Positions 13,434 to 22,133 of a stretch of DNA of 64,000 nucleotides are shown piece by piece. Source of the DNA: Lumbricus terrestris (Eukaryota; Annelida; Clitellata; Crassiclitellata; Lumbricidae); contig OX457036.1 of assembly GCA_949752735.1 (NCBI GenBank), forward strand, positions 17,036,933-17,100,932. The letters run 5' to 3'. The notes under the pieces were generated by a model. That model saw nothing but the letters and a program-made list of their open reading frames with translations, was not told where the DNA came from and ran no database searches. Positions within the stretch are counted from its first letter, which is position 1. Each line of letters starts with the position of its first letter. Position numbers and translations under genes: made by a program.

Positions 13434-16400
13434 ACTATCTATCTATGTAATTTATATAGCGCCCCTTCAAGGAGTCTACTCAGAGACGCTCCCGACCCAA
13501 GCCCGGTCAAAAAGAAAAGTCTTGAGCAATCTATAGAAAGAGCCAGACATGTTCCGAGGGTGGGAACGCAGGTTAGAGGGATAAACTCAATGCAGCAGCA
13601 TTGTTTGTTAAGCAATGTATGTGTGTATTGTCTTAATGCAATCTATGGCACCTGTTATGCACGTTGTACTGTGCCAGCCGACATGAAGTTAAGTCATTAA
13701 GAGGAAAAAGTTAATGAGTAAGCAAATGTTGCTGAGGTAGCAATAAGAGTTGCTCTGCAGACACGTTGATGTGTTTTGTAATGCTTATTTAACGTCGCCT
13801 TCATTACGACGATGCTAGACTTGGAGACACATTGAAGCCAGCCGACGAATTTATGAATTTACGAATTTTTGCTGAGGTAGCAATAAGAGTTGCTCTGCAG
13901 ACACGTTGATGTGTTTTGTAATGCTTATTTAACGTCGCCTTCATTACGACGATGCTAGACTTGGAGACACATTGAAGCCAGCCGACGAATTTATATCCGG
14001 AGTTGATGGATTGATTGCATGTAGTGACAGAGAAGAGGAGTGATGGCATGCAGCTAGTCTTGCATAGCGCAACTTTTAGAGGAAGTACCATCTCAGATGG
14101 AAGAATGCTACCCCTCCCTGGACACCCCTCTAACAAGGGGTTTGTGGAAGACAACATTCCGCACAGCCAGGAACTGGTTACACAGAGTGTTACTGAAGAA
14201 GAACAAGGTGTCCCAATCCATGGATACTTGTATATATTTCCCAGTTGTGTTTGAACGCTGTCTAGTATGAGAGATTTCACTGGTACTGTGTGAGACCCCA
14301 ATAACAGGTGTCTGAACATAGTCAAAACAGACAGAAAAACGAAATGATTCCGCAAACGCATTGTACATCACAACAGACGTGTGAAATTGTAAAAAACTAA
14401 CTTCTGACAAACGATGGGCTAGAGAAATGTTGACTATGTACACTAATTAATCATTTGTGGAGACTGATGCATTTATTCGGTTAATTTTTTTTCTCTTTAT
14501 GTCTTGCCATTAGGCATATAGTTTTTGGTTAATTCGTAGGTTTTTAAGTAGAGGCTTGTTATGTTTGATGTTGAAGCTTTTGTGAATGGTTCTTTTTGCA
14601 ACTTTTATTTAGGCATCTAATTAGAGTTGATTAACTGATGCTTCAGTTGGTGTTCAAGTTGTTTAACTACTTCTACTACTGATGGTACTACTATTTCTAC
14701 TGCTGCTGCTACCAGGCCCTGGTTCGGCTGCTAGGCAAACTAGGCAGCCGCTTAGGGCTGCCAATTTTGCAAAATAAGCATAAAAATAAACTTTTTGGAA
14801 ATTCATAAATGAAATAGCGTTGGCTTATTTTAAAAATTCTTATTCGCCAGGTGGAAGCATTAATTATAGAGTTGGTGTAATATATTATGTTCTATTAAGG
14901 CAGGGTTCACCATTAAGATTTAATCATATTAATATTGGTCAGCGGGCCTCCAAAATGCAGCTTTGCCTTGAGCTGCTGAATGTCTTGAACCGGCCCTGGC
15001 TACTTCTACTGCTGCTGCTGCTACTTTATTGCAATGATTCATTGACACAAATGCAAAACGGTACAATGAAGTGAAGTTTATTGTCTCTTTTTCTCATCTT
15101 AGTCATTGTTTTGCAGGTGGGCTAGAATGCACCGTATGTGAGGCGGTCGTTCAGTATTTGGAAGCACTCGTAGAGGAAAACGCAACTATGAGTGCGCTTG
15201 AGAGTGCGCTCGAGAAAGTCTGCAATTTCCTTCCAGACAAGTATAAATCAGAGGTACATGATGTAGTTTATTTGTATATTTTTAATATTAATATTACACT
15301 TTAGTTTAAGGTACATAAAGGTGTATATCATTGTTGAAAGAGGGTGTAAAAATGAATTGTTGTTTGACCATGTGAATTACTGTATAATTGTCTGTATTGC
15401 ATTACATAGATTACATTCCATTGGATAGAGGTGCTATATAAAAATTATTGGCGTAAGTATAGTTATACGAATATACGGAGAGGATGCCTTGGATATGAAG
15501 TGTTGGCGAATTTATTTTCTTAGCCTCAGCATACGAAGGCATATGACACTACCCACCCAATCTTCACACCCACAGTGTATGTATGTATGTGCACTTGTTA
15601 CAGTGCCCCTTCAAGATTACTACTCAAGCGCTCCCGACTGCAGCACGAACACTGAATCGGAGTTTCACATCAAAGTGCCGAGCAATTGCGAGTGAAGGTC
15701 TTGTCCAAGGTCCCTACGAGTGTATGGTCATTGTGTTAATTTTTTAAGCAAGAGGAAGCCTGTGAACCAGAAATACAAGAGGAAGCCTGTGAACCAGAAA
15801 TACAAGAGGAAGCCTGTGAACCAGAGATTTGGAAATCTACTGTGTCCTGCCAAGGATATAAGTCCCAAGCTCCTGATTTTCAGCCCAGAATGTTGCCCAG
15901 TTGACTACCACTTGCCTCTGTGCATAAAAGAGAAATAAGTGAATAATTGTTTTTTGTTTTTTAAACGAGTGTTATTTTCATGATATTTTTTGTATCCTGA
16001 GTTAGTCTAACTTTACGTTTTTCAACTGTTGTAGTGTGACTACGTTGTTAAGACATACGGTACGCTTGTGATTTCGTACATTACCACCGAGTTCACTCCG
16101 AAGGAAATTTGTGAGGTAAGAAGCGTTGATACCCACATACATACTCCCGCCGGTTGTTCGTAATTTTATGGAGGAGAGGGTTACCTTAATTATGTAGCAT
16201 TCTTAACTCTTTGATGATGAGCTTGTAAAAAATGTATTATGAGAAACAAATGCAGCACGTTGTTAAGGGGTTAAACGGAAACTATAATTCATAGGTACTA
16301 TTAGTGATTCTGTTTTACCTTTGCATTAAGGCATGACATTGGCATTTTACTGAGTTAGTTAGAGGCTTTATGTCAAGTATCTTCATACATTCATACTTTG

Positions 16401-18578
16401 ATGTTACATGACTTACATCCATGCAAGTATGTGCAGATCCATGCAGACATACACACAAACGTACAGACATATGTGCCCAGTCCAGTTCTATTTAAGACAA
16501 TTTTTAATATGGGATATACGCAGTCAGCTGTTCTAAAGCATAATTCTAATTGCAGGCAGATTTAAGGTTTCACCAAGTAATAATGAATTTACTGAGCTGC
16601 TACTACTACTATTACTACTACTACTGCTGCAACTACTACTAATAACAATAATATTAGTATTAAAAATTAGTGCTGGTTATTATTATTATTATTAGCACTA
16701 TTACTGCACATTTATTAAGCACCACAATCTAATGATAGAGTATCATTTGATGGTACGGATTAACTATCTAGTATCATTCGATGGTACTGAGTAACTATCT
16801 AGTATCATTCGATAGTGCTTAGTAACTATCTAGTATCATTCGATGGTACCGAGTAACTATCTAGTATCATTCGATGGTGCTGAGTAACTATCTAGTATCA
16901 TTCGATGGTGCTGAGTAACTATCTAGTATCATTCGATGGTACTGAGTAACTATCTAGTATCATTCAATGGTACTGAGTAACTATCTGTGACTCAAGGTTC
17001 ATGCATACAGTAATCGTCTATAGGTGAGAAGACTTGAATCTGTACTCTCCGCATTGCAAGACAAGTAATAATTACTCGAATCAGTCGACTTCTGTGGGTC
17101 CGACTAGTTATTTCTGGTGTGTGAAATGAAGCTGTAATTCGGTCGGTATCCAAAATGTCCGTCCTCTGTGACTATAGCTAATTTTATTTGGCTGTGTTGC
17201 TCACAGATACATCAGAATTGAGTAATACCAGATGTTACTTTATTCATTCAGGATCATTCTCAGCCACAGCTAAAGAAAAAGACTTGGGTGATTTACGAAA
17301 CAGTATTTGATTGGTCAGAGGTATATGCACAGCTCCGAAGGAGGTCATTCCAAATGGAGTGTCCTGCCGCAGAGAAAATTCAGCGTGGCCAAGCGGACCC
17401 GTGGAGTAGTCCCCATTTGTTGCTTTTTGATGTTTGACCACAGAAATGAAATTCAAATGGCCAATGTTTTGTAATTGACGTCTAAAAACGGTTCTGGGTA
17501 CATTTTTCTGTTGCTTACAGAAAGTTGGGGCGTGCTCAAATACAGTGAAGATGGCGATGATAACTGAAGCTAAAGAAGTGAAGACCTCTCAGAAGCTGCT
17601 TGGAGAGAGCGAATGTACGTGGGGACCAAAGTTCTGGTGTACTAGCAAGGAAAATGCTGCCAAATGCCAGGTATGGTGTCACACACAGGCTGCTTAGCTC
17701 TGTGGATTTCCATAAAATTAATTGCGCTTCTGCTATATCGGAGCGCCTCTGAGTAGGTTTCTTGAAGAGGCGCTATATAAATTCTCGAAATGAATGAATG
17801 AATAAATATTTATTGTGTTTATCTAGAGCTGTCTTGATTTTCTGTATACATCTATTTTGCAGATCCGATAAGCTTTGATGCTTCTGAGCTGCACAATTAA
17901 ACAAGTTGTTTATTGCACTGTTTAAGATTGTATATATTTCTATGTAATATTGTAAGTTGGATGAAAGGAGTGCTTAAAAGCTTTGTGAGTATGGAAAATA
18001 TTCAGCTATATCGTGAAAATATATGTACAGTAAGCTCTTAGGTGATGATGAGTCATAAATATTAAGATATGTATGACGATGTGTGTGCATGGGGGTCATG
18101 CATAACTTGTAGAAATGCACACAAACCTTGCATTAAGGACTTTATAGAACTGAGCAAATTCATAATGCAGGAGTAAGAGTCTGTTTCGTTTCAGTCTATG
18201 ACATACAGTCTGGACATTACAATGGGAGATGCTGATGGTCAGGAATGGGAATCAACGAACTGTCATGTGTGAAGGCTGTGAAGATAAAGCCAATATTGTA
18301 ATTTTGTGATAGGGTCTGGTTGTATGTGTGTATGACATAGTGTGTATGAGCACTTGTTATAGCAAGATTACTACTGAGATGCGACTTAGAGCATACCACT
18401 GATCGGAGTTTCACGAGAAGCACTTGAGCAATTGTGAGTGAAGGACTTGCTCAGGATCCCTACTTGTTAGCTTGACTGAATTCAGTTGGATTCTGTGGTG
18501 TATGTTTTGTTATTAATTTGTGTTTTTTTTGCATTTTAGGCAACAGATTTCTGTGAACAGACCGGATGGGATTTCTAA
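1507..18578 (+). CDS. PSAP: Prosaposin-like gene, copy A (5' partial; exon 1 outside window)
   Basis: Precursor of lysosomal saposins, the small disulfide-bonded helical proteins that present sphingolipids to lysosomal hydrolases. Exons read directly: 1507-1637, 2882-2959, 3367-3432, 4631-4690, 5529-5636, 6356-6451, 7071-7133, 7988-8047, 8318-8437, 9319-9396, 9912-9974, 11059-11118, 11676-11864, 13025-13220, 15117-15253, 16035-16115, 17521-17670, 18540-18578 (stop TAA). All junctions are AG acceptor/GT donor and phases agree throughout. With an unseen 43-nt first exon like that of copy B, the protein would be 605 residues: SapA-N, five SapB domains each with six cysteines, SapA-C ending in GWDF. 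N-x-S/T sequons lie after helix 1 of SapB-1, -2, -4 and -5 but not -3. The exon 10 donor (GAT/GTTTGT) is weak but identical in copy B. Vertebrate prosaposin has four SapB domains, so the count of five is notable. The family is certain; orthology to a particular animal gene is inferred. Confidence 0.93.
2300..2625 (+). mobile_element. Possible tRNA-derived SINE, intron 2 of copy A
   Basis: The stretch 2390-2460 has a pol III A-box-like segment (TTGTGCATTGG) and a B-box-like GAGTTCAAGCC about 50 nt later, followed by non-tRNA sequence and an AT-rich tail. The flanking intron aligns with copy B near 27940, which lacks about 300 bp here, so this is an insertion specific to copy A or a loss in B. 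It does not fold as a complete tRNA by eye. Confidence 0.4.
2882..5636 (+). CDS. PSAP: Copy A exons 3-6: saposin-B domain 1
   Basis: Four exons (2882-2959, 3367-3432, 4631-4690, 5529-5636) encode one SapB fold with cysteines near residues 64, 67, 95, 107, 132 and 138, spaced as CDFC, NAC, CQS and CALIKLC. An NKT sequon sits at about residue 81. All introns are phase 0, and this short-exon pattern repeats in domains 2 and 3, consistent with internal domain duplication. A roughly 50-residue linker leads to domain 2. Confidence 0.92.
4090..4595 (-). mobile_element. Non-LTR reverse transcriptase C-terminal fragment
   Basis: On the minus strand two overlapping frames encode pieces of a LINE RT C-terminus. 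They include the typical segment RRLRYFGHMVRM followed by GRRKRGRPKKRWRDMI. The split over two frames and the absence of upstream RT motifs mark it as dead. It lies in intron 4 of copy A and is absent from the aligned intron of copy B. Confidence 0.8.
4759..4943 (+). repeat. Tandem direct duplication of about 92 bp
   Basis: Two consecutive copies share the start TTGATTCTATCAGTATTTTG and the end GAATAAGA with scattered substitutions. The matching intron of copy B (29850-29940) has a single copy, so the duplication followed the gene duplication. It starts about 70 bp after the exon 5 donor and does not include it. Confidence 0.85.
6026..6197. mobile_element. Non-autonomous hAT-like TIR element, CAGGGCTTTTTT family
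   Basis: Begins CAGGGCTTTTTTAACG and ends AAACAGCCCTG. It is flanked by a perfect 8-bp target duplication AGGTCTTC at 6018-6025 and 6198-6205. Length is 172 bp with no coding capacity. The 8-bp duplication and CAGGG end are typical of hAT elements mobilised in trans. Related copies lie at 20302-20496 and 41073-41267. Confidence 0.85.
6356..8437 (+). CDS. PSAP: Copy A exons 7-10: saposin-B domain 2
   Basis: Exons 6356-6451, 7071-7133, 7988-8047 and 8318-8437 encode a second SapB domain with six cysteines (about 174, 177, 206, 216, 241, 247) and an NAT sequon at about 191. The exon 10 donor reads GAT/GTTTGT, poor at positions +3 and +4, but the reading phase continues into exon 11 and the same site is kept in copy B, so I accept it. 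Confidence 0.91.
7480..7960 (+). mobile_element. Non-LTR reverse transcriptase C-terminal fragment
   Basis: A readable stretch of about 140 codons contains LYGSETWTIKK, LEAFEMWIWRRM, NEEVLQMVGEKRSL and GKRGRGRPRQ, the conserved region after the RT palm in RTE/BovB-like and related LINEs. It sits in intron 8 of copy A, sense to the gene, with no counterpart at that place in copy B. It looks younger than most LINE pieces here because the frame is still open. Confidence 0.85.
8690..9210. repeat. AT-rich intronic region with ATAC/ATGC microsatellites
   Basis: Interspersed ACATAC/GCATAC tracts (8700-8790, 9115-9190) surround a stretch with repeated CGAATA motifs. The motif ACTATTCGTAT with its inverted partner ATACGAATAG also occurs at 8138-8190. 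This may be an old DNA-transposon remnant, but I found no clean termini or target duplication. Confidence 0.35.
9319..11711 (+). CDS. PSAP: Copy A exons 11-14 (first part): saposin-B domain 3
   Basis: Exons 9319-9396, 9912-9974, 11059-11118 and the first 36 nt of 11676-11864. Cysteines lie at about 281, 284, 313, 323, 348 and 354. This is the only one of the five SapB domains without the helix-1 N-x-S/T sequon: it reads DRNTAIQ where the others have an NAT or NKT triplet. Confidence 0.9.
9975..11058 (+). other. Intron 12 of copy A, no feature beyond low-complexity tracts
   Basis: Bounded by GTACGT and an AG acceptor after TTTTCCGACTTGC. I see A-rich tracts around 10270-10330 and short TGTATGT tracts near 10780, with no coding or transposon signature. 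The copy B equivalent (34591-35364) is shorter and contains a long GT microsatellite. Confidence 0.5.
11150..11310 (+). repeat. Dispersed repeat, GCACTTGTTATAGC...TTGCGAGTAAAGGAC family
   Basis: Shares the order ‘cacttgttatagc, ccttcaagatt-ctactcag, cactgaatcg, gcaattgcgagt-aaggacttg, ccctac' with 15586-15720, 18338-18460 and a truncated copy at 41495-41560. It is probably a LINE or SINE 3' region related to the GCGCCCCTTCAAG repeat. No open frame is preserved. Confidence 0.6.
11802..13183 (+). CDS. PSAP: Copy A exons 14 (end)-15: saposin-B domain 4
   Basis: The domain starts at CILC near the end of exon 14 and finishes in exon 15 (13025-13220). Cysteines lie at about 385, 388, 416, 427, 452 and 458, with an NATE sequon at 402. 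Helices 2-4 are in one 196-nt exon, unlike domains 1-3 where three exons cover the same part. This suggests intron loss in this module or descent from a different ancestral unit. Confidence 0.9.
12302..12590. mobile_element. hAT-like MITE, CATGGGCGGAGACC family
   Basis: TIRs CATGGGCGGAGACC and GGTCTCCGCCTATG are flanked by a perfect 8-bp duplication ATGAGAGG (12294-12301 and 12591-12598). The body (289 bp) has runs of C and G and the core GACTAAAAAAAAGGTCATC. A second copy in the opposite orientation lies at 62063-62446. It is inserted in intron 14 of copy A. Confidence 0.9.
13403..13448 (+). repeat. (TATC)n microsatellite
   Basis: About eleven TATC units with one AACTATC interruption, directly before a LINE 3'-end fragment (13450-13600, containing TATATAGCGCCCCTTCAAGG). 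Tetranucleotide runs at LINE 3' ends recur through this window. Confidence 0.85.
13729..13994 (+). repeat. Direct duplication, about 126 bp with 140-bp period
   Basis: The segment starting TTGCTGAGGTAGCAATAAG occurs at 13729 and again at 13869. The two copies look essentially identical through GCCGACGAATTTAT. A short spacer with GAATTTACGAATTT separates them, suggesting a recent duplication in intron 15 of copy A. Each copy contains the small hairpin AACGTCGCC...ACGACG. Confidence 0.85.
15117..17535 (+). CDS. PSAP: Copy A exons 16-18 (start): saposin-B domain 5
   Basis: Exons 15117-15253, 16035-16115 and the first codons of 17521-17670. Cysteines lie at about 475, 478, 506, 517, 542 and 548, with an NAT sequon at 492. 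All six cysteines are present here. The fifth, in KEICE at the end of exon 17, is the one missing from copy B. Confidence 0.9.
15751..15827 (+). repeat. 27-bp tandem repeat, three copies
   Basis: Three copies of a unit containing AGGAAGCCTGTGAACCAGAA in intron 16 of copy A, the last one diverging after CCAGA. Because 27 is divisible by three it reads as a repetitive peptide (KRKPVNQKY), but it is intronic by exon mapping. The repeat is absent from copy B. Confidence 0.85.
16735..16988 (+). repeat. About 31-bp minisatellite, eight to nine copies, intron 17 of copy A
   Basis: The unit contains CTATCTAGTATCATTCGATG followed by GTACTGAGTAA. Copies differ by single bases. In copy B the same intron position (about 40445-40480) has one related unit, so the expansion is private to copy A. 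Confidence 0.9.
17614..18578 (+). CDS. PSAP: Copy A exons 18-19: C-terminal saposin-A domain and stop
   Basis: CTWGPKFWC followed by AAKC and, across the last intron, DFCEQTGWDF and TAA. The CxxGPxxWC core is diagnostic of the C-terminal SapA module of prosaposins. Exon 19 is only 39 nt including the stop. Confidence 0.9.
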
Positions 18579-20052
18579 ACATTTGGAGTTCGTCAGAAAT
18601 TCAGAAAACTGGAGGAAATTAATTACCAACTTTCTTATGTCTATATGTCTGCATTCTTTGCAAGAACATTTCTGGCCGGTTGAATGTGGTTGACTATCTT
18701 CCTACAGACATTGCTATAGATTTTTGTGTCCAAACTTTGTGCTTTGTTATAAAAAGAAGGACTGATCACTTTAGCTACAGTTGATATAATTCGTGTCATG
18801 TATATTTTGGTAGTTTCCTGGTTCAATCACTTGCACAGCTACTTTGCTTTGTTGACCTTGGTCACATTTGGATCTTTTTTTAGAGACTGCATATTTCACA
18901 GTTTAGTTTTACTCAGAGATTATCCTAACTCCCAAGTAGACTGCATTGGAATATAATGACTCCGTTCAGAAATTTGGAAATGTGATACTGAACTCTAAAA
19001 TTGGACACATGTCCAATACTTATTGTGAATGAGAATTTCTAAATATAATTTTTTAGAATGAAATGTCTGCTTGTATTATCTTAGTTTTTAAACAATGACA
19101 GTGATCGAACACTAAAAGCTGTCTGCAAAGATACTAATAAATGCATCCATTTTAGTAAATTAGTTTTAATTAGAAATTGTTTCCTTTTTAAAATAAAATT
19201 AGGCATTTGATGGTGGCCATTTGATTTAGAGCAATTGATACTGTTTTGTTTGCCAATTGATACTTCATATATGCTTTCCGGTTTAGTGCTGCCTTTTCAC
19301 TTTATTGGTTGGGTTTACAAACCAAAACACATTGTGTAAAATTATTGTAAACCCATAAAAGCTGTTTACAAAGACCACACACGCAAATTATGTGAGACAC
19401 TTTCAGGACAAAAAGGGTGTGGAGTTCCAGAGAACAAATGTGTCTGCTTTTGGTTGTAAAAAATTCGGAAGCTCCACACTGTTGTGATGCTAATACACTT
19501 CGTGAGCTTTGTTTTCTATTGCTGATTACAATACTTACTGCTAACTTTAACCTGTATTTGTTGCCATTGGACAATCTCAAGCTTTGAGAACTGGAACATT
19601 GAGATGACTTTGCATAGAAAAATTGAGTTTGCCACAATTTAATTAAGAATCCGTTGGATTTTACATCTTGCAAGTTAGTTAAGCTGTGATGCAAGTCATG
19701 CAAGATTTAAATTTATTTGAATCAAGAAGATTTGAAATTATTGTGTGGACAGTTCATGAGTTTAAGTGTGCTATATGTACTTATTCTTTAAAAAATGGCA
19801 CTTTATGGAACATGATCTGCTGAGATTTTAGCTCCAGCAATTAACTGAGTAAAAATTAACCTGGATATTAAAATATATTTCAATTTGTAATCTGGAAAAG
19901 TGGAAATCAGCAGATTTTCCGTTGACTGCGGATAGTACAGGCATATAAGGATAGCATTTTATGTATATTTGTGACTTTATTGGTTTGAGTAAAATGTGCA
20001 GAGATTTTGGCTTTTTATAAATTTGTTTGTAAAATATAATTTAACAAATAAA
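18579..20052 (+). other. PSAP: Probable 3' UTR of copy A with two candidate poly(A) signals
   Basis: No coding exon follows the stop. AATAAA occurs at 19192-19197 and 20047-20052. The whole stretch aligns with the region after the copy B stop (41672-43460), where the second site has changed to AATACA. Conservation up to about 20.07 kb suggests the transcribed unit or the duplicated block ends near there. Confidence 0.55.
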
Positions 20053-20301
20053 GGGTCTTTCATTTTTCTATCAAGTAGTAGATTTGATTATGTCGACTTC
20101 TGGCATTTCTGATAGCAAGTTGGTTTTCCACATCTGAGTTTACTAGGTTCGTGACAGTTGCTTCTGTTAAATGTGAACCCCTACGTCTGCTTGGTGTCTT
20201 TGAATTTTTCTAAAAGTTTCGGTACAGTAAGACACAATAGCTTGGCTTTACAGCTAGCCTACATGCCAATTCCAGGCTTTGTTTACAACTGTTCTTGCTT
20301 T

Positions 20302-20496
20302 CAGGGCTTTTTTTAACGTGCAGTTGTACACAAAATGTGCAGCTCTAAATGGATTTGTGCAGTTGTAGAAGCACTTCTGTACAGTTAAAACTAGCAAACA
20401 ACGGTCATTGTTCTCAGATTTGAAGTAATTTACCATGGAGGATTGGAAAGAATGGAAGGGGTTGTGCAGTTCTAAAAATTCCTTAAAACAGCCCTG
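20302..20496. mobile_element. hAT-like TIR element, CAGGGCTTTTTT family
   Basis: Same family as 6026-6197, starting CAGGGCTTTTTTTAACGTG and ending AAAACAGCCCTG. The 8-bp duplication CTTGCTTT is exact at 20294-20301 and 20497-20504. Length is 195 bp with no coding capacity. Confidence 0.88.
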
Positions 20497-20509
20497 CTTG
20501 CTTTGTTAC

Positions 20510-21110
20510 AAAATCGAGAACATTGCACGAGTTCTGTGGCATAGTCTCCTCTATTCAAGGGTATCATTCAAGGGTCTGATCTTGGACCGGTCGACATCCT
20601 TATCTTAATTTCATGATTAAACCGACTATATGCAGGCAACAGACTTTTTAAATTATATATGCTGATGACTGTTATCTGATAATCCCTGCATCAAATATTG
20701 ACATACACATTGCTGAGTTGGCTAGAAATTGTAACTTGCACCTTAATCAGAGCAAGTCATGTGAGGCCATATTTAGGTGTCTCTGTTCCTAAACTTCTGC
20801 CGCCACCCCGACCCCCATTACTGGGATTGAACAGGTTGATGTAGTCAAGGTTCTTGGAATTACACTTTCAGATAGATTGGGATTTCTGCGCAAGATGATG
20901 TAAAGAAAGGAATCATTTTATGCACTTCATTTCCATGTGGTGCATGGTTTGACAGCCAACCAACTCCATGATACACGTTCCACCTCCGTCGCACGAATGC
21001 TGTATTCTTCACCAGCATTGTGGGGTTTTGCACATGAGGGTTACTTTTGACTTGTCCCGCAGGTGCTACGACGACATTTATTGTCCGCAAATTGATTGCC
21101 ATACACTAGG
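20510..21110 (+). mobile_element. Non-LTR reverse transcriptase fragment (palm region)
   Basis: Conceptual translation in shifting frames gives GLILDRST, then a degenerate YADD box (YICDDCYLIIPASN), then LHLNQSKS, then LYSSPALWGFA. This is the order found in the RT domain of CR1/L2-like LINEs. Several frameshifts and stops make it a pseudogene. It fills the intergenic space after copy A. Confidence 0.75.
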
Positions 21111-21264
21111 TTGCTTTTACTACTGCAGATCATGTGTGCAGAGACTTGGCGACCGCCCTTTATACCCTCTGACCGATGGTCCCCACAAAGAATGGGCCCC
21201 TAAAAGTGGCAAAAAAGTAAGGTGTAACAGAACTAGGTACGTGACAGTTATTGTATTTTTTATA

Positions 21265-21900
21265 TTGTATTTTTACACTTATATAGCGTCTCTCACAGAA
21301 TGACCATTCAGAGGTGCTCTCAGCACGAAAACTCCCGGGGAAAAGAAATGTATTCAAAGAACCAGAGACTGATAAGAAAAATGAGTCATTAGTTTAGTCC
21401 GTAGTGCGGGTGGATTAAGGTCATTCAAAATGGAAGGACCAACTACAGCAAATGCCCGATGTTGGGCTAGAGCAGTCCTAGGTCTGGGAGCAAAAAGATC
21501 AAGACGGTCTGCAGAACACATTGATCGAGATGAAGATAAATGAATGAATTTGCAGTTTAATGTCACTGTGATAACAAAGATAATTAACGACGCCCTCCTC
21601 TTTTATCCAGGCTTGGGACTGGCACTGGCAGAGTGCAGCCAGTGGTGGAGTTATGAAGATGCAGGTAAAGGCTTTTGCATATGACTTGAGAGGTATATAG
21701 GGTTTATAGGGGCATGCGCTTTGGAGACCAGACAGAATCTTGTAGTGAATGCGTGAAGTTATAGGTAGTCCGTGCAATATTTCAAGCATAATTATAATTA
21801 CCCTAGCAGAAGCATTTAAGACTGGTTGAAGAGGAGAAAGACGTTGTTTTGGGAGGCCCGTGAGAAGTGAGTTGCAGTAGTCTAGGTGGAATCAGACAAG
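21265..21900 (-). mobile_element. LINE C-terminal/3' fragment
   Basis: The minus strand encodes DRLDLFAPRPRTALAQHRAF followed by AVVGPSILNDL, matching the ‘P-R-T-x-A-x-x-A-F-x-V-x-G-P-x-L-W-N' signature that closes many LINE ORF2 proteins. It begins with the TATATAGCG end. The adjoining 21553-21660 segment recurs at 22570-22670 and 24929-25040. Confidence 0.75.
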
Positions 21901-22039
21901 CGCATGAACTATAGCAGTAAAGACAGAAGGAGAGACTGATTGTCTGATTGCTCTGAGCCGCCTCAGTTGAAAAAAGGCAAGAGCGGGTCAGGCTAGATAA
22001 AAGCTTCTTAAACGCGAGGAGGAATCAAGTACGTGTTAC

Positions 22040-22125
22040 ATACATGCATACATACATACATACGTATGTACGTACATACGTACGTACGTACATACATACC
22101 CACATGCCTACATACATACATACCG
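22040..22125 (+). repeat. CATA/CGTA microsatellite
   Basis: Alternating CATACATAC and GTACGTACG units forming a locally self-complementary tract. The large TIR element at 22134 starts within a few bases of it and TACATACAT continues after its right end, so the element probably inserted into this repeat. Confidence 0.8.
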
Positions 22126-22133
22126 GTACAATT

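Noticed and set aside
13804..14361. Long minus-strand open frame (185 codons) over the 126-bp duplication
   Set aside because: It spans the tandem repeat in intron 15 of copy A, matches no family I know, and its length is partly due to the repeat. Treated as chance.
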